A stretch of 64,000 bases of DNA. Origin: Hyphomicrobiaceae bacterium (GTDB lineage Bacteria; Pseudomonadota; Alphaproteobacteria; Rhizobiales; Hyphomicrobiaceae). Position numbers and translations under genes: made by a program. A model generated the notes under the pieces. That model was not told where the DNA came from and did no database searches. It saw only the letters and a list, made by a program, of their open reading frames with translations. Shown here one piece after another: positions 43,997-52,658 of the stretch. Within the stretch, counting starts at the first letter, position 1; each line of letters begins with the position of its first letter. Location: the NCBI GenBank assembly GCA_022842785.1, contig JALHOW010000007.1, positions 62,001-126,000 of the forward strand. The letters are read 5' to 3'.

Positions 43997-44371
43997 ATGG
44001 CGACAGACATCGACGCGATCGAGAAGGTCATCTGGACCTACTTCGACGGCTTGCACGAGGGCGACGTTAGTAAGCTCGGGCAGGCTTTCCATGAGGGTAG
44101 CCACCTCTATTCGGTAACCGACGGCAAGGTGAGCGATCTGCCCCGCGAGAAGTGGTTCGAAATGGTCAAGAGCCGTCCGTCGGCCAAGTCGAAAGGGCTG
44201 AAGCGGACCGACCGCATAGTCTCGATCGACTTCGCGGGGCCGGAGACGGCACACGTGAAGGTCGAGTGCTCGATCCATCCGCGGTACTTCACGGATTACC
44301 TGCAGTTGCTGAAGCTAGACGGCGGCTGGCGGATCGTCTCGAAGACTTTCCGCGCGGACGTGCGGGAATAG
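43997..44371 (+). CDS. NTF2-like (lumazine-binding/SnoaL-type) protein
   Basis: A 124-residue single-domain NTF2-fold protein with IDAIEKVIWTYFDGLHEGDVSKLGQAF at the start and LQLLKLDGGWRIVSKTF at the end. This matches the putative lumazine-binding subfamily. Such proteins are cyclases, isomerases or ligand binders. The ATG at 43997 has GAGGAGA upstream and lies 28 bases after the binding-protein gene, so GST, binding protein and NTF2 are likely one transcript ended by the terminator at 44.43 kb. Confidence 0.85.
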   Translation: MATDIDAIEKVIWTYFDGLHEGDVSKLGQAFHEGSHLYSVTDGKVSDLPREKWFEMVKSRPSAKSKGLKRTDRIVSIDFAGPETAHVKVECSIHPRYFTDYLQLLKLDGGWRIVSKTFRADVRE

Positions 44372-44429
44372 CACGACCTAGCCCTGGCTGCGGTCGGAGG
44401 TATCGGCCTGATTTTCGTGTAGGCCAGAC

Positions 44430-44458
44430 AAGGGGCGGGGAAACCTGCCCCTTTTTAT
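44430..44458 (+). terminator. Strong Rho-independent terminator
   Basis: AAGGGGCGGG-GAAA-CCTGCCCCTT makes a 10-bp stem (one G-T pair) with a GNRA tetraloop, followed by TTTATTA. It closes the GST/binding-protein/NTF2 unit. The remaining 200 bases to glmS should hold the glmS promoter; nothing else is recognisable there. Confidence 0.85.
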
Positions 44459-44656
44459 TAATGCTCTGGTGTCCCATGTGTACTGGTGCTCAAAATTAAC
44501 TTTGTCGCACCCCTGCGCTTCCTTCAGTCGCGGGCGTGGCCCCTTATTTGCGAGAAAACCATGGTAACCGAACGTGAATTGCGAGCCTGGGCGTCTTGCC
44601 TGTAGCTCAGCTACAACACTCACGTCGGCCGATTCGCGGGGACAAAAGAAAACCGT

Positions 44657-46477
44657 ATGTGCGGCATCGTTGGAATTCTGGGCGAAAGGCCCGTTGCAAA
44701 TGAGCTCGTCGACGCGCTGCGGCGTCTCGAGTATCGCGGCTACGATTCGGCAGGCGTTGCGACCGTGGAGAACGGTCACCTCGATCGCCGCCGGGCCGAG
44801 GGCAAGCTGCGCAACCTCGCCGAGCGTCTGACGCTCGAGCCGCTGACGGGGCGTGCCGGCATCGGCCATACGCGCTGGGCGACGCACGGTGCGCCAAACG
44901 AGCAGAATGCTCATCCGCACATGACCGACAAGGTCTCGGTCGTGCACAACGGCATTATCGAGAACTTCCGCCAGATTAAGGAAGAGCTCGCGCGCGAAGG
45001 TGCGGAGTTCAGCTCGGAGACGGACACGGAGGTTGTCGCTCATCTCATCACGGCTGAGATGCAACGCGGCGCCGATCCGGTCACGGCGACAGGCGTCGCT
45101 CTCAAGAAGCTCCGCGGTGCGTTTGCGCTCGCCATTATTTTTGCCGGTCACGATGATCTGATGATCGGCGCGCGCGAGGGAAGTCCTCTCGCGGTCGGTC
45201 ACGGCGAAGGCGAGATGTATCTCGGCTCGGATGCGATCGCGCTCGCACCCTTCACGGATCGCATCACGTATCTCGAGGAAGGCGACTGGGTCGTCCTCCA
45301 TCGCGGCGGCGCCGAGTTCCGCGACCGCAACGGCCGCAAGGTCCAGCGCAAGTCCATCACGTCGTCGGCGTCCGGCTTCCTGGTCGACAAGGGCAATCAC
45401 AAGCACTTCATGCTCAAGGAGATCCATGAGCAGCCGGAAGTGATTTCCCACACGCTGACGAACTACATCGATCTCGTCGCAGGCGAGGTGTCGTTCCCGG
45501 ACCTCGGCATCGATCTCGCCAAGATCCCGCGCGTGACGATCTCAGCCTGCGGCACGGCCTATCTCGCAGGCCACGTCGCGAAGTACTGGCTCGAGCGTTA
45601 TGCCCGTGTGCCCGTCGAGATCGATGTGGCCTCGGAAATGCGTTACCGAGAGGCGCCGATGCCGCCGGGTGGCGTCGCGCTCTTCATCTCGCAGTCGGGA
45701 GAGACCGCAGATACACTCGCGACGCTGCGCTACTGCAAGGCACAGGGCCAGCGCATTCTCTCGGTCGTCAACGTACGCACGTCGACGATCGCGCGCGAGA
45801 GCGACGCTGTGCTGCCGACGCTCGCAGGCCCTGAGATCGGTGTTGCCTCGACCAAGGCCTTCACCTGCCAGCTCGCCACGCTCGCGTGCTTTGCGCTGGC
45901 GATTGGCCGGGCGCGCGGCACCATCTCGCGCGATATGGAGCACGAGCTCATCCAGGCGCTGATGGAAGTGCCGCGTCATATGGTCGGCCTGCTGCGCGAA
46001 GAGCAGCAGTACGAGGAAATGGCACCCTGGCTCTCCAAGGCGCGTGATGTCCTCTATCTTGGCCGTGGCACGGCATTTCCGATTGCTATGGAAGGCGCGC
46101 TGAAGCTCAAGGAGATCTCGTACATTCACGCCGAAGGCTATGCCGCCGGCGAGATGAAGCACGGTCCCATTGCGCTCATCGACGAGAACGTGCCGGTGGT
46201 CGTCGTTGCGCCGGACGACGATCTCTTCGAGAAGACCGTCTCGAACATGCAGGAAGTAGCGGCACGCGGCGGCCAGATCGTTCTGGTGTCGGATGCGAAT
46301 TCCGAGAAAGTCGGGTGCCGTGTCGCGACGCATCTGAGTGTGCCGACCGTCCATCCTTTCGCCGCACCGCTCGTCTATGCCCTCCCCATGCAACTCATCG
46401 CTTATCACACGGCGACATTCATGGGCACGGACGTGGATCAGCCACGCAATCTCGCCAAGTCCGTCACGGTGGAATAG
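44657..46477 (+). CDS. glmS: Glutamine--fructose-6-phosphate aminotransferase (isomerizing)
   Basis: First step of UDP-GlcNAc synthesis for peptidoglycan and LPS. The 606-residue protein starts MCGIVGILGERPVANELVDA with the Cys nucleophile (after Met removal) of the glutaminase domain (about 1-220). Two SIS domains follow (ISACGTAYLAGHVAKYWLE, then YLGRGTAFPIAMEGALKLKEISYIHAE). The end DQPRNLAKSVTVE is canonical. glmU is not upstream, unlike in many alphaproteobacteria. No glmS ribozyme is expected in this phylum and none is seen. Confidence 0.98.
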   Translation: MCGIVGILGERPVANELVDALRRLEYRGYDSAGVATVENGHLDRRRAEGKLRNLAERLTLEPLTGRAGIGHTRWATHGAPNEQNAHPHMTDKVSVVHNGIIENFRQIKEELAREGAEFSSETDTEVVAHLITAEMQRGADPVTATGVALKKLRGAFALAIIFAGHDDLMIGAREGSPLAVGHGEGEMYLGSDAIALAPFTDRITYLEEGDWVVLHRGGAEFRDRNGRKVQRKSITSSASGFLVDKGNHKHFMLKEIHEQPEVISHTLTNYIDLVAGEVSFPDLGIDLAKIPRVTISACGTAYLAGHVAKYWLERYARVPVEIDVASEMRYREAPMPPGGVALFISQSGETADTLATLRYCKAQGQRILSVVNVRTSTIARESDAVLPTLAGPEIGVASTKAFTCQLATLACFALAIGRARGTISRDMEHELIQALMEVPRHMVGLLREEQQYEEMAPWLSKARDVLYLGRGTAFPIAMEGALKLKEISYIHAEGYAAGEMKHGPIALIDENVPVVVVAPDDDLFEKTVSNMQEVAARGGQIVLVSDANSEKVGCRVATHLSVPTVHPFAAPLVYALPMQLIAYHTATFMGTDVDQPRNLAKSVTVE

Positions 46478-46591
46478 GCTCGGCTAGCGGGGATAAAGTC
46501 GCGTCATACAATTGCCGGGGAAATGGATTTGGCTTAACTGAACAAAAGATGCGCGAGTCGGACCGGAACGAGGGGGTCCCGGAGACACGTT

Positions 46592-47881
46592 ATGAGCCCG
46601 AACCTGAACAGGATCGCGCTGTCGTTGGCAGTAGCACTATCATGCACCATCGGGGGCATCGATGGTGCGGAAGCCCAGCGTGCGCCCTCTAAGGGCGCCG
46701 CGAAGAGCGCCCCAGCCGCAAACGATGCAGATCGTGCGCTCGATGGCGCCGCCAAAGCGCTGGATGCCGGCAATGCTGATGCCGCGATGAGCGCGCTCGA
46801 CGGTGTTCTCTCGGGTGGTGGACTTTCCAACAGTCACATGGCGCGCGCTCTCTATCTGCGCGGCCTCGCCCATCGCAAGAAAGGGCGCCCGGCGCAGGCC
46901 ATAGCGGATCTCACCAACGCTGTCTGGCTCAAGGACGGTCTGAGCGAGAACGACCGCAATGCGGCGCTTGCCGCGCGGAGCGAGGTCTCGCGCGAGGTCG
47001 GTGTTGCTGCACCGGCAGCGAGCGGTGGCAGTGCGGCGTCGTCAGCCTCGACACCTCCGAGTACGGAGACTGCGCCGCAAGCTGCACCCCGGGCGCGCAC
47101 GGCAGCCGCGCCGCGCTCCACGGGTGATGCTCTGTCCGAAGCTGGCTTCACACGGAGCTTCCCGCCACCAGCGGCGCCTGCACCCACGACGGGGCAGAGC
47201 GCGCAGGGTGGTTCTTCCGCCGCTTCGGGCCCCGCGACATCGAGCTGGCAAAGCTCGACGACGGTTGATGCCAACGAGCGCCGGCAAGCACCTCAGCCGC
47301 GCCAAGAGGTGAGCGCTGCGCCGCCGCCGCCTTCTGCTGCGCCGGGGAGTGGTCAGACGGCCAATCCACCATCGTCAGGCGGTGGCTTCGGCTCGTTCTT
47401 CACGGGACTATTCACCGGCAATTCCGCTGCGACGAAGGCCCCGCAGGGCGATGCGGGCGGCAGCGCCCAGTGGCGGTCGCGCACGGAACCTTCTGCGCCG
47501 ACCGTCAAGCCAGCAGATCAGAAGGCCGCCAGGGCGGTCGAGCCCAAAGCCGCCGTCAAGACGGCCAAGGTCGCCGAGCCCACCAAAGCGCGCAAGGGCG
47601 AGACACAGATTGCGACAAGCGCCATCGCGAGTGGAGCCTACAGACTCCAGATCGCGACAGTGCGTAGCCGCAAGGAGGCCGACACGGTCGCCGCAAAGGT
47701 GCGCCAGGAGTATTCGGGAGCCGTCGGCGGCCGGCAGCTCGAAGTTGACGAGACGGTCTTCGGCGGCATGGGCACGTTCTACCGCGTTCGCCTCGGACCC
47801 TATGCTGACGTGAGTGAGCCGAGGGCGCTTTGCGATCAGCTTCGCCCCAAGGGCTACGACTGCCTCGTCGTCACGAACTAG
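46592..47881 (+). CDS. Exported SPOR-domain protein
   Basis: A 429-residue protein with a signal peptide ending DGAEAQ (about residue 29). A short TPR-like helical region follows (about 46-125, ALYLRGLAHRKKGRPAQAIADL). Then comes a 220-residue Ala/Pro/Ser-rich linker and a C-terminal SPOR domain (about 349-428, GAYRLQIATVRSRKEADTVA; TFYRVRLGPYADVSEPRALC). SPOR domains bind denuded glycan at the division septum. It follows glmS and is convergent with two glucosaminidase-like genes, forming an envelope block. RBS GGAG is at 46581. Confidence 0.88.
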   Translation: MSPNLNRIALSLAVALSCTIGGIDGAEAQRAPSKGAAKSAPAANDADRALDGAAKALDAGNADAAMSALDGVLSGGGLSNSHMARALYLRGLAHRKKGRPAQAIADLTNAVWLKDGLSENDRNAALAARSEVSREVGVAAPAASGGSAASSASTPPSTETAPQAAPRARTAAAPRSTGDALSEAGFTRSFPPPAAPAPTTGQSAQGGSSAASGPATSSWQSSTTVDANERRQAPQPRQEVSAAPPPPSAAPGSGQTANPPSSGGGFGSFFTGLFTGNSAATKAPQGDAGGSAQWRSRTEPSAPTVKPADQKAARAVEPKAAVKTAKVAEPTKARKGETQIATSAIASGAYRLQIATVRSRKEADTVAAKVRQEYSGAVGGRQLEVDETVFGGMGTFYRVRLGPYADVSEPRALCDQLRPKGYDCLVVTN

Positions 47882-48062
47882 CGCTTGAGCGCGAGCCCGT
47901 GCTCACTGCCGAAGCGGGAGCGTCGGCGTTTCCTTCACAGCCTGGATAAAGTCGTGCGGCTCGATCGTGTGCGCAGGCCAATTGGTGCGCCCGCACTTTG
48001 CGCGGGATCGCCGGCCGCGCGAACCACGTGGCCTTGGGATTTGTGCTTGCTGAGCGTGCCGG

Positions 48063-49280
48063 TCAGCGCTGCAGGCGCGCAGCCTGCGGGCAGAGGTCGA
48101 AAGCGCGGACCAAGGCCGCATCGCGGTTCGGAAAGGCATCGCCTAGGCGGGTGCCTCCGATCGCATGGGTCTCGATGAAGCTCGCGGCAAGCTCCTCTTC
48201 TTGTCCATCAACCACCTGAAGGGCCGTCAGGTGCAGCTCTTCTCCGACAACCGTCTGGATGAGCACATTACGGCTGCCGCCATAACTTGCCGTCCACACC
48301 TTGCACGCACGAGGGCGCTCTGCTGGCGCGGGCGTCTCCGCCAGTTGTCGCGCTGCCGCTTGTTGAGTGCGTGCCTGCGGTGCCGGGGCGGTTGCGGCGG
48401 TGCGAACATTGCTCGCGCGCGTCGGCTCATCGTCGTCGTTCACGACGAGTGTCTCGTCGGCGGGAAGGCCGCGACCGCGCGGCATGGCGCGTGCCGACCG
48501 AGAGGCCGGCGCTGCTGCGGGCGGCGGCGCGGGATTGGTCTGCGCAGTCCTCGCCGGCGATGCCCGCGATGGGCTCGAAGCGACTTGCATCTCCGGCTGG
48601 CCATCACAGAACTGCGTATGATAGCGCTCGGCGATTGCTGAAATCGTGTTTGCGTATTTGCGGTCGACTGCCCAACGGCCGGCAAGATCACGCCAGGTCA
48701 CGGGGCGCCGAAGTGCTCGGGACAGCTCGACGACCTTCTCCTGCACGATGCGCGTGCGCGGCGCGACAGGGCGTTCGACGATTTCGCCCGAGTAAGCGAC
48801 GAGGTGCTGGATTTGCGCGAGAACGCCGGTCGAGACATCGGGATACCGATCACCGGGCACGCCGCCGCCAGTAGCGCCAATGCCGGCGAAGTTGTTCTGG
48901 CTCGGCCGGACGTCTCCCCATTTGCCGCCGGGTGCGCGGTACGAGAGGAAGTTCGTCTCGATCAGCATCTGATAGAAGGCATAATCCCAACGTACGCGAT
49001 AGCGCTCGCCGTGGGCCTTGTAGTAGCGGGCGATGGTCTTGAACTGCGGTGCGAGCCTCGTATTGCGCTGCTCGAGGTAGCGCATGAGCCGCTCGGGCGT
49101 CACGCACGCAGGCACATTGTTGCGCTCATGCGTACGAAGCTCGGGAAGGGCTTGCGCGGGCGCGGCTGCGGCGACCGTCACCGCAAGCGCGGCCGGCAGA
49201 CCCAGCAGAAAGGCGAGCGATGCTCGTAGCCCCGTCGTGGAGCGCGTGTGTGCGCGCATACTCGTAGTGACCCCCGTCAT
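48063..49280 (-). CDS. Exported glucosaminidase-like protein with novel C-terminal domain, paralogue 1
   Basis: A 405-residue protein. After a signal segment (about 18-45), residues 60-226 form a Bax/GH73-like glucosaminidase domain: RWDYAFYQMLIETNFLSY with candidate catalytic Glu108, SQNNFAGIGATGGG, and VSTGVLAQIQHLVAYSG. A 95-residue Ala/Pro/Arg-rich linker leads to a compact domain bracketed by Cys326 and Cys397 (CKVWTASYGGSRNVLIQ ... ALVRAFDLCP). That domain is shared with the adjacent paralogue, and I do not recognise it. Alternative start 49259. Predicted to cut peptidoglycan glycan strands in the periplasm. Confidence 0.78.
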   Translation of the reverse strand: MTGVTTSMRAHTRSTTGLRASLAFLLGLPAALAVTVAAAAPAQALPELRTHERNNVPACVTPERLMRYLEQRNTRLAPQFKTIARYYKAHGERYRVRWDYAFYQMLIETNFLSYRAPGGKWGDVRPSQNNFAGIGATGGGVPGDRYPDVSTGVLAQIQHLVAYSGEIVERPVAPRTRIVQEKVVELSRALRRPVTWRDLAGRWAVDRKYANTISAIAERYHTQFCDGQPEMQVASSPSRASPARTAQTNPAPPPAAAPASRSARAMPRGRGLPADETLVVNDDDEPTRASNVRTAATAPAPQARTQQAAARQLAETPAPAERPRACKVWTASYGGSRNVLIQTVVGEELHLTALQVVDGQEEELAASFIETHAIGGTRLGDAFPNRDAALVRAFDLCPQAARLQR

Positions 49281-49372
49281 CCGATCTCTTGAACGGTTGC
49301 GCGGCTTCTTACGTCCGCTCCCCCACCAACCGCTCCCTCGTTGTCGTCCGCTTTCGCGCTCAGCCCGGCTTC

Positions 49373-50683
49373 TCAGCCTTCTGGGCAGAGCTCGAATGCT
49401 TTCTCCAGCGCCTGAATCTGACTTGTAAACGTGCTCTCGATATGGCCGCCCTTGGCGTAAGCAGCGATGTAGGCGGCGGCTTCGCGCTTCTCTGCGCCCT
49501 CATTGACGTCGAGTACCGTGTAGCTGATGCCCTCGGCTGTCGGTGCCTTGATCAGGATGGCCTTGCTGCCGCCGTAGCTCGCCGTCCACACGCGGCAAGA
49601 ACTCGAAGCCGTGGGCGCGGGCGGAGCCGGGGGCGGCTGTGTAATGCTCTTGAGCATGCCGCCGACGGTGGAAGCAGCCTGCATGAGCGGTGAGAGGGGT
49701 GAGGTCTGCTCGCTTGGCTGGGAACTGGCCGGCGGCAGCGCATTCGCGCGGGCTCCGGCGCCAAGTGACGCGGTCTCGATGGCCGGCGTTGCCGCAGGAG
49801 GAGCCTCGCCCTCCGTGGCGAGTGCGCCAAGGCCAGCGCCGCCGAGGCTGCTGCGGCGTGTTTCGCCGCGCGCTTGCGCTTCTTCCACTGCGCGCTGGGC
49901 AAGTTCGCGGCCCGATACGGTCGGACGATGCGACGTGCGCGGCGCGGCAGCTTCTTCGGACTGGGCAACGGTCTGTGCAGTGGGGCGTGCGCGTGCAGTA
50001 TCGCGCTGCTGCTCGGGCCGGGCTTCGGCGAGAAGCTCGGGCGCTGGATCGGGCGTATTGCAGAAGTGCTCGGCGAAGATCTCGGCGTGCTTGGCGATCA
50101 TCGAGCCGTAGGCCTTGGTGTTGGCCCACTTCTCGGAGAGATGAGCATAAGTCATCGGCCCTTTGATGCCGGCACGCCAGCTATCGAGCACCTTCCATTC
50201 GATGACTTTCTGCGTGCGTTCGGCAACCGGCGCCTCGATGGGCTCGCCGGAGTACATGAGCACGTGCTGGAGATGGGCGAGAACGCCGGTCGAAACATCG
50301 GCGAAGCTTTCGCCCGCGACGCCGCGGCCGGTGGAACCTAGTCCTGCGAAATTGTTCTGGCTCGAGCGGACGTTGCCGCGCCGGCCTTTCTCACGTTCGA
50401 ACGTGAGATACCCCGTCTCGACCACCATCTGGAAGAAGGCATAATCCCAGCGAATGCCCAGCGTTTCGCCGTGGCGCATGTACTCGACGGCGATTTTCTG
50501 GTGCTCGGACGAGAGCTGCGGATTGCGATCTTTGACGAAGGCCATCAGGCGGCCAGGCGTGACGCACTGCGGCACGGCATTCGCCGACGTCGATTTGATG
50601 GGAGGCAAGCTCTCTGCGGCAAGGCCAGTGGCCGGCAGCAGAAAAACGGTGGCGAGAACGCCAACAGACGCACGAAACGACAT
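49373..50683 (-). CDS. Exported glucosaminidase-like protein with novel C-terminal domain, paralogue 2
   Basis: A 436-residue paralogue of the preceding protein with signal peptide MSFRASVGVLATVFLLPATGLAA. The glucosaminidase-like domain spans about 40-210 (RWDYAFFQMVVETGYLTF with Glu89; SQNNFAGLGSTGRG; VSTGVLAHLQHVLMYSGE). A 150-residue low-complexity linker precedes the shared domain bracketed by Cys363 and Cys433 (CRVWTASYGGSKAILIK ... ALEKAFELCP). The two genes are in tandem, 92 bases apart. A near-CtrA motif lies about 105 bases upstream of its ATG. Confidence 0.78.
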   Translation of the reverse strand: MSFRASVGVLATVFLLPATGLAAESLPPIKSTSANAVPQCVTPGRLMAFVKDRNPQLSSEHQKIAVEYMRHGETLGIRWDYAFFQMVVETGYLTFEREKGRRGNVRSSQNNFAGLGSTGRGVAGESFADVSTGVLAHLQHVLMYSGEPIEAPVAERTQKVIEWKVLDSWRAGIKGPMTYAHLSEKWANTKAYGSMIAKHAEIFAEHFCNTPDPAPELLAEARPEQQRDTARARPTAQTVAQSEEAAAPRTSHRPTVSGRELAQRAVEEAQARGETRRSSLGGAGLGALATEGEAPPAATPAIETASLGAGARANALPPASSQPSEQTSPLSPLMQAASTVGGMLKSITQPPPAPPAPTASSSCRVWTASYGGSKAILIKAPTAEGISYTVLDVNEGAEKREAAAYIAAYAKGGHIESTFTSQIQALEKAFELCPEG

Positions 50684-50774
50684 ACTGCACCCAACTCAGC
50701 TACGCGACCGACACACAACCGGCGACGCGACGCATTCCCCCGGCACTGCACCCAAGCTTTCCCGTTAAGCTTAA

Positions 50775-50807
50775 TAGGCGCTGAGTATTAATGGAGCGTT
50801 ACGCCTA
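50775..50807. other. Inverted repeat with a near-CtrA motif upstream of glucosaminidase paralogue 2
   Basis: TAGGCG (50775-50780) and CGCCTA (50802-50807) form an imperfect stem. Inside it, TTAATGGAGCGTTAC (50788-50802) matches the CtrA consensus at 7 of 8 fixed positions. It lies 92-124 bases upstream of the glucosaminidase ATG and could be its control region or the terminator of the EamA gene. Confidence 0.35.
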
Positions 50808-50911
50808 GGCTCACGCTGACCATGTCCGGATAATTGTCGGAGGTTTGCGGCGCGAGTTGGGGCGGCAAGGGGAGGAATTGTGGCGACGTCGACGTATTCG
50901 CCGTCCCGCAA

Positions 50912-51811
50912 TCAAACATTAAGTAGGATGATGACTCCGACGACAATGAGCGCGACGCCAAGTCCTTCGCGTGAAGCGAGCCCCTGCTTGAACATGCTCC
51001 GGGCGACGATCTGCGCGAAAAAGATCTCGACGAGTGCGAGCGTGCGGACCTTCGCGGCGCTCTCGAGCGCGAAGGCGAGAAACCACATCTGCGATGCGAA
51101 GGCGCCCATGAAGCCCGCAAGCACCGAGGGCCGCCACGCGCGAAAAATCGCCATGAGACGGTCGCGCTCGAAAAACCAGAGGTACGCGGTCAGCACGGCT
51201 GTCTGCATGACGAGGCCGACGGCGAGGGTCGTCGTCGCGGCAACGACGAAGTTCGGATGCTCGAGGGCGAGGATGCCGCCGCGATAGCCGATTGCCGAGA
51301 TGCCGAACACGGCGCCTGCCGCGAGACCGAGCAATGCAGGTTGCCAGCCGCCGTCAGCGACCGCTGCAGCCTGATCCTTGGGCCAGGACATGATCAGCAC
51401 GCCAGCGCAGGCGATGAAGATCGCGATGATGAGAGGGATGCTCACGGCATCGCCGAGAAAGACCAGGCCGAAGAGCGCGACGTGCACAGGCTCGATCTTG
51501 ATCAGCGCGGTCGTTACGACGAACGACTTCTGCTTGAGGGCGGCGAGCAGCATGGCCGTCGCGGCAATCTGCGCGCCGGCGCCGAGGATCGTCCAGACGA
51601 TCATCCGGCTGTTGAGCGCCGGGAAGCTGTAGCCCGTGGCCGTGAGTACGCCGACCAGGAAGATGAGCGCGAACGGCAACCCGAAGAGAAAGCGCACGTG
51701 CGTCGCGCCGACCGTGCCGAGCGTCGCCGTCAGCTCTTTCTGCATGGCATTGCGCAGGGTTTGGCCGAATGCGGCCAATACGGTGAAAACCGCCCACAGC
51801 CCGATCGACAC
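50912..51811 (-). CDS. EamA/DMT-superfamily transporter
   Basis: A 299-residue inner-membrane protein with ten predicted helices in two EamA repeats. The second half includes GAFASQMWFLAFALESAAKVRTLALVEIFFAQIVA, typical of drug/metabolite exporters. The start codon is GTG (51811), with no better ATG upstream. DMT proteins export amino acids, nucleotides or drugs; the substrate is unknown. It lies upstream of the glucosaminidase pair on the same strand but across 228 bases. Confidence 0.88.
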   Translation of the reverse strand: MSIGLWAVFTVLAAFGQTLRNAMQKELTATLGTVGATHVRFLFGLPFALIFLVGVLTATGYSFPALNSRMIVWTILGAGAQIAATAMLLAALKQKSFVVTTALIKIEPVHVALFGLVFLGDAVSIPLIIAIFIACAGVLIMSWPKDQAAAVADGGWQPALLGLAAGAVFGISAIGYRGGILALEHPNFVVAATTTLAVGLVMQTAVLTAYLWFFERDRLMAIFRAWRPSVLAGFMGAFASQMWFLAFALESAAKVRTLALVEIFFAQIVARSMFKQGLASREGLGVALIVVGVIILLNV

Positions 51812-52027
51812 TTGGATGCCCCGCTCTTGTTATCCGCCCACGCCTGCAGATGAGAGACGCAGCTCATGTCGTCTGGCGTGGCGCAGGCTGCCATGCCATT
51901 GGCTGCTTAGATCCGGTCTGAGGTCAGTCGCACGTTCCCCCGCCCGTCGAAGCACGACCATAGCAGGGCAGGTCATCTGTGCCAGCAAGTCGGGAATGCA
52001 AACGGGGATGGTCTGCCGGGCGGTCGA

Positions 52028-52507
52028 CTAGCCCTCGAGTCGCCAGGAACGATCGGCCATGCGGCAGGCGATGCCTTCCGTGCGGGCCGAGTTCAGACCC
52101 GCGGTCAGGCTCACGACGATGTGGCGGCAGACGCGGCCCTGAGCGTCCTTGAAGGACGTCGTCGGGTTGATGACGCCGGAGAGGCGACCATTGCGCTGGT
52201 GCCAGACATAGGAGGCGCCATCGCCGATCTCGCTCAGTGCAAGGTGTACGGCTTCGAGCGCTGCGATCTCGTCGCCGGCGTCCAGGCGTGGAATGGGTTT
52301 GAGAGGCGTGGCATCGGCGAACTTGGGCCGAGGCCAGGGTCTTGCGTGCTCGCTGTCAGGGCAGCTGCAGCTGGCTGCATCGGGCTGCTTGGACGGCGGT
52401 GCCTTGTCCGTCGCGTGGACGAGGGCCGGGGCCAGAAACAGAGCGCCGAGTAGTGCACTGGATAACATTGCCAGCGCGATTGCCAGCGGGCCGGGGAATG
52501 GACGCAT
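52028..52507 (-). CDS. Exported surface-antigen-like protein (17 kDa antigen C-terminal motif)
   Basis: A 159-residue exported protein with a hydrophobic leader (about 7-32). A Cys pair CSCPDS may allow disulfide or lipid modification, although the lipobox is poor. The C-terminal 75 residues show the pattern of rickettsial 17-kDa-antigen-like proteins: a Trp before a basic turn and RLSGVINPTTSF, then GRVCRHIVVSL, and a final GIACRMADRSWRL. Members are envelope proteins of unknown role. It is divergent from pdxH. Confidence 0.65.
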   Translation of the reverse strand: MRPFPGPLAIALAMLSSALLGALFLAPALVHATDKAPPSKQPDAASCSCPDSEHARPWPRPKFADATPLKPIPRLDAGDEIAALEAVHLALSEIGDGASYVWHQRNGRLSGVINPTTSFKDAQGRVCRHIVVSLTAGLNSARTEGIACRMADRSWRLEG

Positions 52508-52658
52508 GGTACGAAACTCGACTAGAGGTTACGCAAGCGATCCGTGATGACGGAACAGACCGTCGCACCTTGCCGTGTCTTGGTTAAGGCGGCGTTGACG
52601 TACGTGCCACACTTGCTGTGGAAAGTTGCCTGCAGCGGCAGGCGGAACAGGCTGGGTC

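Noticed and set aside
44459-44656. glmS ribozyme upstream of glmS
   Set aside because: That ribozyme is known from Firmicutes and relatives; no matching core was seen here.
47882-48062. Small minus-strand gene between the SPOR and glucosaminidase genes (peptide ending VKETPTLPLRQ)
   Set aside because: Only the last 30 residues look plausible, there is no start with a ribosome site, and no family is recognised.
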